A stretch of DNA of 64,000 nt from Neoalteromonas arenosi. Its GTDB lineage: Bacteria; Pseudomonadota; Gammaproteobacteria; Enterobacterales; Alteromonadaceae. The position numbers and the translations under genes were made by a program. The notes under the pieces are model-generated. The model was not told where the DNA came from. It saw only the letters and a list, made by a program, of their open reading frames with translations, and made no database searches. This document shows positions 1-10,401 of this stretch, piece by piece. Where the stretch lies: assembly GCF_030362855.1 (NCBI RefSeq), contig NZ_JAUCBP010000006.1:30496-94495 (forward strand). Reading direction: 5' to 3'. How positions within the stretch are numbered: position 1 is the first letter of the stretch; every line of letters starts with the position of its first letter.

Positions 1-1212
1 GTCGACAAATGCATGGCTGGCGATAGTTTCTCTTATATGCTCTGCTCTGTTGCGCACTTGCAATTCACTAATATTGGTTAGCACAATTAAAATCTCTTCG
101 CCGCCATAGCGGATATTAAAATCAGTCGCACGAGTACATTGCTGTATCAGTGCGGCGACATCTCGAAGTACCATGTCACCAGCAGAGTGTCCGTATGAAT
201 CATTTATGCCTTTAAAATTGTCCAAATCAATGAGTAATACCGCGAACTTTTGCGCTTGCTTTATGCTTATCTCTACCTCTCGCTTCAAAATACCATCAAG
301 ATATCTGCGACTTAATAAGTTTGTCAGCGGGTCTTTACTTTGATTTTCACGGGTATTCTTTTCAATGATTTGAGATAGCAGCCATGAAATTTCATTTACT
401 GTTGAGTTAAACACACGCAGGAAATCTATGAAATCGGCGTCATCACATCCAGAAGTTAACATTTTATAGTTTTGACAAATAGTGTTTAACTCAACCAATA
501 AATTTTGAATTTTGCTAAACTCATCACAGTCGGAAAAATAAAATACCGCTTTGTGATTAAACCAAAGACCGAAATTAGTTTGGCTGATATTAGATATTTC
601 GATATACGAATCTTTGCTTCCGGATAAAATATGAGAAAGGATGTCTCGAGACCAGACGAGTAAATCACTTCTAACTCTTTCACATTCAACATTTAAATCG
701 GCTGACGCCATTTTAAGACGAAGTAACTGTGAGTTTCTTTCATTAGAGATTGTGACCTCCAAATAACTCTCGTTAATTGTCGACAACGCCGTATCTAACA
801 AATTATTGATGTATATGATTGCACCGGGAACTTTTTCCTGCTCTTTTGTATGCTCTAGAAAAACGCGAAAACAAAAATCCTTAACTACCTGCATGCCATA
901 GTCGACCAGTCGCATGGGTATACCTATTCGAGCATGTATCTGACCAATTTTTTTATGTCCCTGCTCTAACTTTTCACTGTCAAAGTCTGTAACGACACAA
1001 AACAGCGTAGCGGCCCACCGGGCAAAGGAAACCGACAAGTTCCGCTCCACCAGCGCATGCTTGAGATAAACTTCAGATTCTTTAGATTCTAGCATCGCAT
1101 CATAAAACTCTGATGCAATGTCTTCCGAAAAACGGTGCATTACAGACGAAACAAGATCGATTGTTTCTGGTTTAGTGTTGCTGAAGAGCTGTTGAAAAGA
1201 CCGACGAGCCAT
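1..1212 (-). CDS. Globin-coupled diguanylate cyclase, DosC-like (C-terminus beyond window)
   Basis: Predicted soluble heme-based gas sensor that makes cyclic di-GMP. I translated 404 uninterrupted codons from ATG at 1212, which is preceded by GAGG; the frame runs off the left edge, so the protein is partial here. Residues 1-155 resemble a sensor globin: the stretch IGQIHARIGIP at 89-99 contains His93, the expected proximal heme ligand of the DosC/YddV family. A middle helical region (about 160-300) leads to a GGDEF domain from about 310, with LIDLDNFKGINDSYGH and the active-site motif GGEEI at 370-374. The inhibitory I-site RATD (361-364) sits five residues before it, so product inhibition is likely. 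Seen: motifs. Inferred: oxygen or NO sensing. Confidence 0.88.
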   Translation of the reverse strand, partial: MARRSFQQLFSNTKPETIDLVSSVMHRFSEDIASEFYDAMLESKESEVYLKHALVERNLSVSFARWAATLFCVVTDFDSEKLEQGHKKIGQIHARIGIPMRLVDYGMQVVKDFCFRVFLEHTKEQEKVPGAIIYINNLLDTALSTINESYLEVTISNERNSQLLRLKMASADLNVECERVRSDLLVWSRDILSHILSGSKDSYIEISNISQTNFGLWFNHKAVFYFSDCDEFSKIQNLLVELNTICQNYKMLTSGCDDADFIDFLRVFNSTVNEISWLLSQIIEKNTRENQSKDPLTNLLSRRYLDGILKREVEISIKQAQKFAVLLIDLDNFKGINDSYGHSAGDMVLRDVAALIQQCTRATDFNIRYGGEEILIVLTNISELQVRNRAEHIRETIASHAFVD

Positions 1213-1443
1213 GGATACCTCACTCGGTAAGAACTTGATTGCGTCATTCACGCTAGCAAAAAGTAGAGCCTCTAACAAGCACTGTGTCAAACAATCGATT
1301 CACAGGCGCTGAATCTTCGCATGCATCTCACTCTTTCACGCTTGCTACAAGCGTCAGAACAAATTGACTTCTAATGCGGTTAATCTCATCTGAGTGGTTA
1401 GCTAACGTGAGAGAAACAAGAGATGTTTAATCTATAATTTAAC

Positions 1444-1468
1444 ATTGCGGCCCGACAAGAGCCGCAAT
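1444..1468 (-). terminator. Probable greA terminator
   Basis: Perfect 8-bp inverted repeat ATTGCGGC / GCCGCAAT with a 9-nt loop, starting 4 bases after the greA stop codon. The U-tract on the minus strand is weak (GTTAAATT), so termination strength is uncertain. Confidence 0.5.
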
Positions 1469-1472
1469 TTGG

Positions 1473-1949
1473 TTAGATATATTCCACTTCGATGATTTCG
1501 AATTCAACTGTCCCAGCGGGTGTTTGGATGTTAACTACGTCATCGATCATCTTACCAATCAAACCACGCGCAATCGGTGAGTTGACAGAGATACGATTCG
1601 CTTTGATATCGGCTTCATCATCCCCCACTATCCGGTAAGTCGTCTCTTCGTCGTTTTGTACGTTTAAAATTGTAACGGTCGTACCAAAAATAACCTTGCC
1701 AGTATTTTGCATTTTGGTGACATCAATAATTTGTGCGTTTGACAGCTTACCTTCAATATCCTGAATACGTCCTTCACAAAAACTCTGCTGCTCGCGCGCC
1801 GCGTGATATTCGGCATTTTCTTTTAAGTCGCCGTGTTCGCGTGCCTCAGCAATCGCTTCAATGATTTGTGGGCGACGGACAGATTTTAAGTGGTGCAGTT
1901 CTTCGCGAAGCTTTTCTGCGCCTTCAGCTGTCATAGGGTATTGACTCAT
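1473..1949 (-). CDS. greA: Transcription elongation factor GreA
   Basis: GreA rescues backtracked RNA polymerase by stimulating cleavage of the nascent transcript in the secondary channel. The 158-residue product has the family's usual length. The N-terminal coiled coil carries the acidic tip motif [10 protein letters not shown] (about residues 38-47), and the C-terminal FKBP-like domain ends in [10 protein letters not shown]. It lies downstream of carB in the same orientation, a common gammaproteobacterial arrangement. A strong hairpin separates it from carB, so its expression probably depends on readthrough or on a promoter close to the start. Confidence 0.97.
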   Translation of the reverse strand: MSQYPMTAEGAEKLREELHHLKSVRRPQIIEAIAEAREHGDLKENAEYHAAREQQSFCEGRIQDIEGKLSNAQIIDVTKMQNTGKVIFGTTVTILNVQNDEETTYRIVGDDEADIKANRISVNSPIARGLIGKMIDDVVNIQTPAGTVEFEIIEVEYI

Positions 1950-1974
1950 AACGTCTCTCTCTAGTAATCAACAC

Positions 1975-2003
1975 AAAAAAGTGCGCTTAAAAAAGCGCAC
2001 TTT
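1975..2003 (-). terminator. Intrinsic terminator between carB and greA
   Basis: Perfect 11-bp inverted repeat AAAGTGCGCTT / AAGCGCACTTT with a 4-nt loop, followed on the minus strand by a run of six U residues. It starts about 40 bases after the carB stop and ends only about 25 bases before the greA start codon. Confidence 0.8.
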
Positions 2004-2044
2004 GAATAGTCAGATAGGATAGCGTCAATTGACGCTGTTGTCAC

Positions 2045-5000
2045 TTAGTCAGCGCGATGTTTTACGCGTTCGTGTAACTCTTGTACAGAGGCAACCTTAG
2101 AGCGGTCATCAAAGTCCTTGGCTCGTATAGTCGCAAAACCTGCATTTAATGTTGTGGTATACGTCGTTTTGCTGGCCAGCGCCTCGCGACGAATGTACAC
2201 AGAGTCATTAATAGCCTGACGCCCTTCTGTCGTATTAATAACATAGGTATAGGTTTTATTCTTAATCGCATCAACAATGTTCGGACGACCTTCTGATAGT
2301 TTGTTGACCACAGTAGACATAATACCCGCGTCATAAAGCGTCGTCGCTGTACCGCGAGTTGCCTCAATCTCGAAGCCTTTAGCCTTTAACTCACGCGCTA
2401 ACTCGATAACTTTTTGCTTATCGTGCTCGCGCACTGAAATCAATGCTTTACCTTCTTGCGGTACCGGCGAGCCGGCTCCCAAGTTGGCCTTCGCGTAGGC
2501 TTCTTCAAACGTATCACCAACGCCCATAACTTCACCGGTAGAGCGCATTTCTGGGCCGAGCAGCGGGTCTACACCGCGGAACTTAGCAAACGGTAATACC
2601 ACCTCTTTTACTGAGAAGAATGGCGGGATGACCTCTTCGGTAAAGCCCTGCTCCACCAATGATTGCCCAGCCATGGCACGAGCCGCAATTTTCGCCAAAG
2701 CCACACCAGTAGCTTTCGATACAAACGGTACCGTACGTGCGGCGCGCGGGTTTACTTCAATGAGGTATACTTCACCGTCTTTAACGGCGAATTGGGTATT
2801 CATTAAACCTACAACGTTTAGCTCCAGTGCCATCGCTTTAACTTGCTCACGCATAACGTCTTGGATGTCCTTCGGCAACGAGTACGGCGGTAGTGAGCAC
2901 GCTGAATCACCCGAGTGAACCCCGGCTTGCTCAATGTGCTCCATAATGCCGCCAATCACGACCGTTTGACCGTCTGACACCGCATCGATATCGACTTCAA
3001 TCGCATCATCTAAGAAGCGATCAAGCAATACTGGTGAGTCGTTTGATACTTTAACGGCTTCATTTAAGTAGCGTTTCAAGTCTTTCATGTCGTACACGAT
3101 TTCCATCGCGCGTCCACCCAATACGTAGGACGGGCGAACAACCAATGGGAAACCAATATCTTCTGCGCGTGCAAGCGCCTCTTCCATATTGCTCACGGTA
3201 GCATTTGCAGGTTGCTTTAAGCCCAGCTTGTTGACCATTTGCTGGAAGCGTTCACGGTCTTCTGCACGATCTATAGCATCGGGGCTGGTACCAATGATCG
3301 GTACACCGTTCTCTTCAAGTGCACGTGCCAGTTTCAGTGGTGTTTGACCGCCATATTGGACGATAACCCCTTTAGGCTGCTCAACACGCACTATTTCAAG
3401 TACATCTTCAAGCGTTACCGGTTCAAAGTACAAGCGGTCAGACGTGTCGTAGTCGGTTGAAACCGTTTCTGGGTTACAGTTAACCATAATGGTCTCATAA
3501 CCATCATCGCGCATAGAGAGTGCAGCATGAACACAGCAATAGTCAAATTCGATCCCTTGACCGATACGGTTAGGTCCGCCACCGAGCACCATGATCTTAT
3601 CGCGATCCGTGGCTTGCGCTTCGCACTCCTCGTCATACGTCGAATACATGTATGCCGTGCTAGTTGAGAACTCCGCCGCACAGGTATCTACACGCTTATA
3701 AACGGGCAGAACCTCAAACTTCACACGAATATCGCGGATATCGCTTTCAGCGACATTGGTCAGTTCAGCGAGGCGCGAATCAGAGAAACCTTTACGCTTT
3801 AGCTTACGCATAAGATCCGCGTCAATTTCAGCAATACCTAAACGCGCAACCAACGCCTCTAGTTGGATTAACTCTTCTAATTGGACGAGATACCAACGGT
3901 CGATGTTGGTTAATTCGAACACTTCGTCGATGGTCATACCCATTCTAAAGGCATCACCAATGTACCAAATTCGCTCAGCACCGGGCTCGCGTAGCTCATA
4001 AATCAACTTAGTGCGAGCATCTGGATCTTCAAGGTCAAGAATTGGCGATAAGCCGTTTGCACCAACCTCTAAACCGCGTAAAGCTTTTTGCAATGACTCT
4101 TGCTGGTTACGGCCGATCGCCATTACCTCACCCACAGACTTCATCTGCGTGGTCAAACGGTCATTCGCACCGGCAAATTTTTCAAAATTAAAACGTGGAA
4201 TTTTAGTAACCACGTAATCGATTGCTGGCTCAAATGACGCTGGCGTGGCACCACCAGTAATATCATTAGCAAGTTCATCGAGAGTGAAACCAACCGCCAA
4301 TTTCGCAGCGACTTTAGCAATCGGGAACCCCGTAGCTTTTGACGCCAAGGCCGATGAACGCGAAACCCGCGGGTTCATCTCAATGATCACCATACGCCCC
4401 GTATCAGGGCATATGCCGAACTGTACGTTTGAACCACCGGTTTCAACACCGATCTCACGCAGGACGGCCATCGCCGCATTACGCATAATTTGGAATTCTT
4501 TGTCTGTCAGCGTCTGTGCAGGTGCTACGGTAATTGAATCACCGGTATGCACGCCCATTGGGTCGAAGTTTTCAATCGTACAAACAATGATGCAGTTGTC
4601 GTTTTTATCCCGGACAACTTCCATCTCGTACTCTTTCCAACCGATCAATGATTCATCGATTAGCAGCTCGCTAGTTGGCGATAAATCTAGGCCGCGTGCA
4701 CAAATCTCATTGAACTCATCAATGTTGTAGGCGATACCGCCACCGGTGCCGCCCATAGTAAACGACGGGCGAATAATACACGGGAAACCAATCCGGCTGA
4801 GCACATCATGAGCTTGCTCCATGCTGTGCGCAATTTCCGCTCGCGGGCATTCCAAGCCAATGGATTTCATCGCTTTGTCGAATTGCTCGCGGTCTTCGGC
4901 TTTATCTATGGCTTCTGCCGATGCACCAATAAGTTCAATACCAAACTCTTCTAATACACCGTGTTTGTTCAAATCAAGCGCACAGTTCAATGCGGTTTGC

Positions 5001-5275
5001 CCACCCATGGTTGGCAGCACAGCGTCTGGACGCTCTTTTTCAATGATCTTGCGGACAACTTCCCAATGGATTGGCTCGATGTAAGTGGCATCAGCCATAT
5101 CTGGATCAGTCATAATAGTTGCAGGGTTAGAGTTAACCAGAATGACTCGGTAACCCTCTTCGCGCAGCGCTTTACACGCTTGAGCGCCAGAATAGTCAAA
5201 CTCACAGGCTTGGCCGATTACGATAGGGCCTGCGCCTAAAATCAGAATACTTTTTATGTCAGTACGTTTTGGCAT
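2045..5275 (-). CDS. carB: Carbamoyl-phosphate synthase large subunit
   Basis: Makes carbamoyl phosphate from bicarbonate, ammonia supplied by CarA, and two ATP, for pyrimidine and arginine synthesis. At 1076 residues it matches the family (about 1073 in E. coli). Two homologous ATP-grasp halves are visible: the first begins with [19 protein letters not shown] near residue 12 and the second with [17 protein letters not shown] near residue 560. The C-terminal MGS-like allosteric domain (about 940-1076) carries the [10 protein letters not shown] and [14 protein letters not shown] segments. It starts 12 bases after carA with an AGGA ribosome-binding site, so the two subunits are co-translated. 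Numerous plus-strand reading frames inside it are antisense shadows. Confidence 0.98.
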   Translation of the reverse strand: MPKRTDIKSILILGAGPIVIGQACEFDYSGAQACKALREEGYRVILVNSNPATIMTDPDMADATYIEPIHWEVVRKIIEKERPDAVLPTMGGQTALNCALDLNKHGVLEEFGIELIGASAEAIDKAEDREQFDKAMKSIGLECPRAEIAHSMEQAHDVLSRIGFPCIIRPSFTMGGTGGGIAYNIDEFNEICARGLDLSPTSELLIDESLIGWKEYEMEVVRDKNDNCIIVCTIENFDPMGVHTGDSITVAPAQTLTDKEFQIMRNAAMAVLREIGVETGGSNVQFGICPDTGRMVIIEMNPRVSRSSALASKATGFPIAKVAAKLAVGFTLDELANDITGGATPASFEPAIDYVVTKIPRFNFEKFAGANDRLTTQMKSVGEVMAIGRNQQESLQKALRGLEVGANGLSPILDLEDPDARTKLIYELREPGAERIWYIGDAFRMGMTIDEVFELTNIDRWYLVQLEELIQLEALVARLGIAEIDADLMRKLKRKGFSDSRLAELTNVAESDIRDIRVKFEVLPVYKRVDTCAAEFSTSTAYMYSTYDEECEAQATDRDKIMVLGGGPNRIGQGIEFDYCCVHAALSMRDDGYETIMVNCNPETVSTDYDTSDRLYFEPVTLEDVLEIVRVEQPKGVIVQYGGQTPLKLARALEENGVPIIGTSPDAIDRAEDRERFQQMVNKLGLKQPANATVSNMEEALARAEDIGFPLVVRPSYVLGGRAMEIVYDMKDLKRYLNEAVKVSNDSPVLLDRFLDDAIEVDIDAVSDGQTVVIGGIMEHIEQAGVHSGDSACSLPPYSLPKDIQDVMREQVKAMALELNVVGLMNTQFAVKDGEVYLIEVNPRAARTVPFVSKATGVALAKIAARAMAGQSLVEQGFTEEVIPPFFSVKEVVLPFAKFRGVDPLLGPEMRSTGEVMGVGDTFEEAYAKANLGAGSPVPQEGKALISVREHDKQKVIELARELKAKGFEIEATRGTATTLYDAGIMSTVVNKLSEGRPNIVDAIKNKTYTYVINTTEGRQAINDSVYIRREALASKTTYTTTLNAGFATIRAKDFDDRSKVASVQELHERVKHRAD

Positions 5276-5287
5276 GCTTTCAAGGTC

Positions 5288-6421
5288 CTAGCGTTGGTGA
5301 TTAGTCATAAGTTCAATGAAGTGATCAAACAGTGGTGCCGCATCTTGCGGTCCTGGGCTTGCTTCAGGGTGCCCTTGGAAACTAAACGCCGGTTTACTGG
5401 TGTGTTCGATCCCCTGTAATGATCCGTCAAACAATGACACATGAGTCACTTTCAATGTCTCTGGTAAAGATGTTTCATCAACTGCAAAACCGTGGTTTTG
5501 GCTGGTTATCATCACCACATTGCGATTTAAGTCTTTAACAGGATGGTTGGCACCGTGGTGACCGAACTTCATTTTCACGGTCTTCGCGCCGCTTGCCAAT
5601 GCCAGCAGCTGGTGCCCTAAGCAGATACCAAATATCGGCAAAGATTTATCTAAGAATGTTTTGATTGCTGTAATTGCGTAGTCACACGGTTCAGGGTCAC
5701 CGGGGCCATTACTTAGAAATATACCATCAGGGTTTAGCGCAAGTGCTTCTTCAGCACTCGTTGTCGCGGGCACCAAAGTTACTTTACAACCGCGTTCGAC
5801 CAACATGCGCAGAATATTGTGCTTCGCTCCGAAATCATACGCGACCACATGAAATGGTTGCTCAGACGGCGCGGCTTGGTAACCATCTTCCAAGCGCCAA
5901 GTGTTGCCTTGCCACTCTGTGACACTATCGGTTGTAACAACTTTGGCTAAGTCCATCCCCTTTAAACCAGGGAAAGCTTTAGCCGCATCTAGGGCTTTGT
6001 CTTCACTTAAATCATCGCCGGCAATAATACAACCGTTCTGGGCGCCTTTATCACGGAGAATGCGCGTTAGACGACGAGTATCGATATCTGCGATTGCAAC
6101 GATGTTTTTTGCTTTGAGATAATCGGATAGGGATAAGGTGTTACGGAAATTACTGGCTAACAGCGGTAAATCGCGAATAACCAAACCTTTGGCTCTAATT
6201 TCGTCTGATTCGACGTCTTCTTCGTTGGTTCCGGTATTACCGATATGGGGATAGGTTAAAGTAATGATTTGTTCAGCATATGAGGGATCAGTCAGTATTT
6301 CTTGATATCCCGTCATCGACGTATTAAAAACGACTTCACCAACAGTGGTTCCGTCAGCTCCAATGGCAGTGCCTTTGAAAACAGAACCGTCTTCAAGCAC
6401 TAACAGGGCAGAATTAGCCAA
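5288..6421 (-). CDS. carA: Carbamoyl-phosphate synthase small (glutaminase) subunit
   Basis: Hydrolyses glutamine and channels ammonia to CarB. The N-terminal domain begins [10 protein letters not shown] and has [19 protein letters not shown]; the class I amidotransferase domain shows NGPGDPEP, the nucleophile Cys in GICLGHQ, and the His/Glu pair in [10 protein letters not shown] chose TTG at 6421 as the start: a perfect GGAGG (6427-6431) lies 5 bases upstream, and the product (377 residues) then aligns with the usual N-terminus. A longer form starting at TTG 6433 would include the ribosome-binding site in its coding sequence. It sits between dapB and carB; the 275-base leader upstream is the likely place for pyrimidine or arginine control. 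Confidence 0.96.
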   Translation of the reverse strand: MANSALLVLEDGSVFKGTAIGADGTTVGEVVFNTSMTGYQEILTDPSYAEQIITLTYPHIGNTGTNEEDVESDEIRAKGLVIRDLPLLASNFRNTLSLSDYLKAKNIVAIADIDTRRLTRILRDKGAQNGCIIAGDDLSEDKALDAAKAFPGLKGMDLAKVVTTDSVTEWQGNTWRLEDGYQAAPSEQPFHVVAYDFGAKHNILRMLVERGCKVTLVPATTSAEEALALNPDGIFLSNGPGDPEPCDYAITAIKTFLDKSLPIFGICLGHQLLALASGAKTVKMKFGHHGANHPVKDLNRNVVMITSQNHGFAVDETSLPETLKVTHVSLFDGSLQGIEHTSKPAFSFQGHPEASPGPQDAAPLFDHFIELMTNHQR

Positions 6422-6696
6422 GTCAACCTCCAAGCATAAGTTAACTCATGTACTCAAACTGGCATTTAAGTACAGGACAATAACAAGTAGGATTCCCCAC
6501 TCATTTGCGGTCTTTGCAGCTAATAAGCATCCATTTTCAGGCCTCGAATTGCACGAAACGAAGAGTCAGGACGCGGATTTTTGGCAAATTCCGCTGAGTA
6601 TATAGCAAGGTTGAATTTAGGTCTACGTTAAATCAGATAATTTATAAAAATACGCCGCTCATCTATAAAATTGAATGTAAGCGCCATTAATTACAA
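6422..6696 (-). promoter_or_regulatory. carA upstream leader region
   Basis: Non-coding 275 bases between dapB and carA, the longest gap in the window. On the minus strand there is an extended -10-like TGCTATATA near 6600-6608 and an imperfect hairpin with GCGGA / TCCGC arms just downstream (about 6573-6594). I see no T-tract terminator, no convincing leader peptide and no clear ArgR box. Promoter and leader regulation of carAB here is expected from the family but only weakly supported by the sequence. Confidence 0.3.
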
Positions 6697-7494
6697 TTAT
6701 TTCAATCCTAAAACATCTTCCATGTCATACAAGCCTGCGGGTTTATTCAATAACCACTTAGCCGCCCGCAGCGCTCCAAGAGCAAATGTTTGTCGACTGC
6801 TCGCTTTGTGTGTAATTTCAACTCGCTCGCCAATGTCTGCAAACAAAGCTGTGTGATCACCAATAATGTCGCCACCGCGAATAGTCGAAAAGCCAATCGT
6901 GCGCTGGTTGCGCTCGCCCGTGTCGCCCTCGCGACCATAAATCGCGTGGTCTTGCAGTTTAATATCGAGCTGATCGGCAATTGCCTCACCGATCGCCATC
7001 GCAGTACCTGAGGGCGCATCTCGCTTAAACCGATGGTGAGCTTCTATAATTTCAATATCCGCTGTGTCACCGAGTGTTTGCGCAGCCATGCGACATAACT
7101 TAGTCATTAACGTTACGCCGACGCTGTAATTGGCGGCAAAAACGATGGGAATATGATTGGCTGCGGCACCAATAGCGCTGAGCTGTTCATCACTCAGACC
7201 AGTGGTTCCGATTACCACCGGGCGCTGCATTTTTACACAAATATCCAAATGCGCTTGTAGTGCAACTGGCAAGGTAAAATCAATTACAACGTCGGCATTA
7301 TCTGATATACCGAACACTGTAAAATCTGGCACTTGAGCAGCAGAGACATTCACCAATTGCCTCACCGACTGGCCAACAAGACTTGATGATTCGCGCACAC
7401 AGGCCAGCGTCACGGTCAGCTCATTATCGCTTTGGGCCGCTTCTAACAATGCTCTACCCATTCGACCGTTGGCACCTAAAATTGCAAGATTCAT
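6697..7494 (-). CDS. dapB: 4-hydroxy-tetrahydrodipicolinate reductase
   Basis: NAD(P)H-dependent step of the lysine/diaminopimelate pathway. The 265-residue protein opens with the nucleotide-binding motif LGANGRMG (residues 6-13) and has the family signature EAHHRFKRDAPSGTA, including the catalytic His and Lys. The start is supported by GAGGAA upstream of ATG 7494. In many relatives dapB directly follows dnaJ; here about 3.3 kb of plus-strand and cytochrome genes separates them. A 95-base divergent spacer lies between its start and the PH-domain gene at 7592. Confidence 0.97.
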   Translation of the reverse strand: MNLAILGANGRMGRALLEAAQSDNELTVTLACVRESSSLVGQSVRQLVNVSAAQVPDFTVFGISDNADVVIDFTLPVALQAHLDICVKMQRPVVIGTTGLSDEQLSAIGAAANHIPIVFAANYSVGVTLMTKLCRMAAQTLGDTADIEIIEAHHRFKRDAPSGTAMAIGEAIADQLDIKLQDHAIYGREGDTGERNQRTIGFSTIRGGDIIGDHTALFADIGERVEITHKASSRQTFALGALRAAKWLLNKPAGLYDMEDVLGLK

Positions 7495-7591
7495 AGTATT
7501 CCTCTAATTTTTCTTTATTGTGCCTGAAAAGAATACTTTTCAAAGTATTTGTTTGGTTTAGTATGACCGAAATGAGATTTTTTTTGTATTT

Positions 7592-8146
7592 ATGAATCCT
7601 AATGTAACGAGCGAAGAGCTCCCTAGTATTGAAGACTTGGTGAAGGTGCCACTTGCAAGGCATTACCCGCTTATTAGTATGCTTACCTATGCCGTTATCG
7701 ATCTGACGGTAGTGGCTGCTGGAGTTGTTGTGTTGTTACAACCCTTTATTGCCGTAGACCAGAACACCCGTGATACCCTATCTATATTGATCATCGCCGC
7801 ACTGGGATTGGGTGTGCTTAGTTGTGTCTATCAATGGTTCGCAGCAAAAGCCAAAGCTTATGCGCTGCGAGAGCATGATATATCATTCTACAGCGGTATT
7901 ATTTTTCGTCATGTGAGTACACAACCGACTAACCGCATTCAACATGTTGAAGTAAGCCAAGGTCCAATTGAGCGGTTCGCCAATCTGGCAAAGCTACATA
8001 TATATTCTGCTGGAAGTGCCATGCAAACCTGTGTGATACCTGGGCTGGAGAAAGGTAAAGCCAATCAATTGCGGCAGTTTTTGCTTAACCATGTAAACAC
8101 AGAGTCATACTCAAGCGCCGCTTCAGATAATGATGAACTCATCTGA
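7592..8146 (+). CDS. PH-domain membrane protein, YdbS-like
   Basis: A 184-residue membrane protein of the bacterial PH-domain (bPH2, former DUF304) type. Two hydrophobic segments (about 28-50 and 65-85) precede a PH-like domain with YALREHDISFYSGIIFRH, then TNRIQHVEVSQGPIERFANL, a signature of YdbS proteins. It overlaps the next gene by 17 bases, and that gene encodes the YdbT-type partner, so the two are almost certainly co-expressed as a membrane complex. In Bacillus the YdbS/YdbT pair affects resistance to antimicrobial compounds; the function in gammaproteobacteria is not established. Confidence 0.82.
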   Translation: MNPNVTSEELPSIEDLVKVPLARHYPLISMLTYAVIDLTVVAAGVVVLLQPFIAVDQNTRDTLSILIIAALGLGVLSCVYQWFAAKAKAYALREHDISFYSGIIFRHVSTQPTNRIQHVEVSQGPIERFANLAKLHIYSAGSAMQTCVIPGLEKGKANQLRQFLLNHVNTESYSSAASDNDELI

Positions 8147-9659
8147 TTTACAACAGCCAATGGGGAGCTGGCAGCGCGTACACCCTGTTGCGTTGATTTA
8201 TTTTGCGGTCCAATTTCTAAAGGGTTTAGTGAGCCAGCTTTTTGTATTGGTACCAATTTTTATCGGTTTGCGCAGTGCGCTAGATTCAAACCCTGCAGCT
8301 ATTATCGGCATAATGATTGGCGCATCTGTGCTCATGATTGCTTATGCCATTGCCGCTTTCTTGGCATTTCAATTTCGCGTTAATCAAGACAGTGTCGAGA
8401 TTCACAAAGGGGTGTTTAAGCGCCTTAAACTCAATTTACCGTTCGACAAAATCCAAGACGTGAAACTAGAGCAACCGATTTATTATCGCTGGCACAATAC
8501 GCGAGTTGTGATGCTTGATACGGCGGGGTCGGCTAAGCAAGAAGCCATTATCGTGGCCTTACCAGAAGGCACTACGAATGCCTTGCGTGACCAAATTCAA
8601 CAACAGAAAAATCAACAGCAAACCAGCACTGTGCCATCCTCTGATTCGCAGCTAGAGGATAATGAGCAAGGAGAGGTGCTTAACCGGCGTAGTATTGGCG
8701 ATCTCATTATTCACGGCATCACTAACAATCGCGTTTGGATCATCCTTGGTGCGTTTTCGCCCTTTATCGATGATGCGATACGCTATTTAGACAATTATTT
8801 GGCCGACTCAGATCTAATTGCCATGTATTCCATTGAGCAACAAGGCTTGGTGTTGTATCTCACCTTTGTATTATCAACCGTATTGCTCATATTTTTGTTT
8901 ATTACGTTGTTATCAGTCGTTGGTGCAATTATCACGTTTTACGATTATCGCTTAGTAAAACTAGAGGGACGTTTACGCAGGTTAAGTGGCTTATTAACTA
9001 AATACCAAGTCAGTATTAACATATCGCGTATTCAGCATGTGGAATACAACCAAGACTGGTTAGATGGGCTGTTTGGCAGAATCAACCTAGTTTACAAGCA
9101 AATCAGCCATACATCACAACGAGCGGTTAATGACCAAAGTTCGTTGATGGTCCCTTCAGTTACTGCACAACAGAGTGTTTTGTTGGGTCAAGCTGCTTTT
9201 TCTCATAATAATCCATTTGAGCAATCCTACCAACGCATCAGTAAGCGCTTTATTATTAAGTACTCAGCATTACTCACCTTGCCCTTTACTGTAGCGATAG
9301 TCACTGTCGTATTCTTATCCGATGTATCCGCAATGCAATACTTGTGGTTATTCGCTCCGGTTGTATTACAAGGCTTAATTGTTTTGCGCTGGTTCCGTTG
9401 GGGCGTTTACCATGACCAAACGCATTTATATGTTCGCAAAGGCTTTTTTGGTGTCGACCGATTAGTTTGTCCATTGTGTAAGCTTCAGCAAAGTGACTAT
9501 GCTCAGAGTCTCTTTCAGCGTCGAGTCGGTCTGGCCAATATTAAATTAGGCTTAGCCTCGAGTGTGATGACGGTGCCGATGATTAAACAAACAACGGCGT
9601 TAAATATTATTAACCGCGCGTTGTATAACACTGAGTTTAGCCAACAGAATTGGATGTAA
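8130..9659 (+). CDS. PH-domain membrane protein, YdbT-like
   Basis: A 509-residue integral membrane protein with repeated bPH2 modules: FRVNQDSVEIHKGVFKR with LPFDKIQDVKLEQP (about 85-115), a second copy with RLSGLLTKYQ and NISRIQHVEYNQDWLDGLFGR (about 285-325), and a third C-terminal copy with LYVRKGFFGVDR (about 430-445). Hydrophobic pairs precede each module. Its ATG at 8130 lies inside the end of the YdbS-like gene, implying translational coupling. A second ATG follows immediately at 8133. Molecular role unknown; scaffold or envelope-stress functions are guesses. Confidence 0.82.
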   Translation: MMNSSDLQQPMGSWQRVHPVALIYFAVQFLKGLVSQLFVLVPIFIGLRSALDSNPAAIIGIMIGASVLMIAYAIAAFLAFQFRVNQDSVEIHKGVFKRLKLNLPFDKIQDVKLEQPIYYRWHNTRVVMLDTAGSAKQEAIIVALPEGTTNALRDQIQQQKNQQQTSTVPSSDSQLEDNEQGEVLNRRSIGDLIIHGITNNRVWIILGAFSPFIDDAIRYLDNYLADSDLIAMYSIEQQGLVLYLTFVLSTVLLIFLFITLLSVVGAIITFYDYRLVKLEGRLRRLSGLLTKYQVSINISRIQHVEYNQDWLDGLFGRINLVYKQISHTSQRAVNDQSSLMVPSVTAQQSVLLGQAAFSHNNPFEQSYQRISKRFIIKYSALLTLPFTVAIVTVVFLSDVSAMQYLWLFAPVVLQGLIVLRWFRWGVYHDQTHLYVRKGFFGVDRLVCPLCKLQQSDYAQSLFQRRVGLANIKLGLASSVMTVPMIKQTTALNIINRALYNTEFSQQNWM

Positions 9660-9663
9660 TTGT

Positions 9664-10341
9664 ATGAGTCAAAACGTACTAATTTGGGACTTACCTACCC
9701 GCTTGTTTCACTGGTTATTAGTCGCGGGTATTACAACACAGTGGTTGACTGCAGAATACTTAGACAATGCCATCGATTGGCATTTCACCATAGGCTATTG
9801 CTTATTAGGGCTCATAGCCTTTCGCTTAGTTTGGGGTCTATTGGGAACGCACTATGCGCGTTTTAGTAACTATCCTTTGCATCCAATCAAAGGTATCCAT
9901 TACTCGAAACAATTGTTGCGTAAAGACAGTGAAGTATATGCCGGTCACAATCCAATCGGCAGTTGGGCAGTTATTGCCATGTTGCTAATTATAGCGCTAC
10001 AAGCAATCAGTGGCCTGTTTGTAACCGACGATATTTTTTCTGAAGGGCCTTATTACAGTGTTGTATCTGCAGAAGTTAAAGACGTCATGGCGTTTATTCA
10101 CTTTAACTTTTTTGACGTTTTATTGTGGATAATTGGTTTGCATATTGCTGCAGCGTTGTTTTATCAATTCTACAAACGTCAAACCATAATCACTGCGATG
10201 TTTAGCGGCAAAAAAGAAACAGATGCACAGGGCATCACGCAACAAAAATTGTGGTTGGCACTTGTCATTGCGATAGCAGTGGCTGCCATGACCTATTGGC
10301 TCGTTATTGTTTTACCACCGGAGCCTGAGTTTTATTACTAA
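9664..10341 (+). CDS. Cytochrome b561-family membrane protein
   Basis: A 225-residue di-heme-type b cytochrome of the bacterial b561 / hydrogenase cytochrome b superfamily. The opening VLIWDLPTRLFHWLLV places a conserved His in the first membrane helix; three further helices carry more His residues (for example DWHFTIGY, FIHFNFFDVLLW and GLHIAAALF), and a fifth hydrophobic segment ends the protein. It starts 4 bases after the YdbT-like gene and converges on a cytochrome c' gene, its plausible electron partner. No hydrogenase genes are nearby, so a HyaC label is not justified. Confidence 0.87.
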   Translation: MSQNVLIWDLPTRLFHWLLVAGITTQWLTAEYLDNAIDWHFTIGYCLLGLIAFRLVWGLLGTHYARFSNYPLHPIKGIHYSKQLLRKDSEVYAGHNPIGSWAVIAMLLIIALQAISGLFVTDDIFSEGPYYSVVSAEVKDVMAFIHFNFFDVLLWIIGLHIAAALFYQFYKRQTIITAMFSGKKETDAQGITQQKLWLALVIAIAVAAMTYWLVIVLPPEPEFYY

Positions 10342-10353
10342 TCGACAATAGAC

Positions 10354-10379
10354 GACCAAGAGTCAGAAGGCTCTTGGTC
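10354..10379. terminator. Hairpin between convergent cytochrome genes
   Basis: Perfect 9-bp inverted repeat GACCAAGAG / CTCTTGGTC with an 8-nt loop, in the 60-base gap between the two convergent genes. Flanking T-tracts are short on both strands, so it is a probable bidirectional terminator rather than a certain one. Confidence 0.55.
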
Positions 10380-10401
10380 TAAAACGATTTGTCACTGTAA
10401 A

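Noticed and set aside
2628..5239. Several plus-strand open frames of 60-160 codons inside carB
   Set aside because: They are antisense to a well-conserved 1076-residue gene and have no recognisable protein motif or ribosome-binding site.
9664..10341. Calling the b561 protein a Ni/Fe-hydrogenase cytochrome b (HyaC)
   Set aside because: No hydrogenase structural or maturation gene is nearby; the cytochrome c' gene is the better partner.
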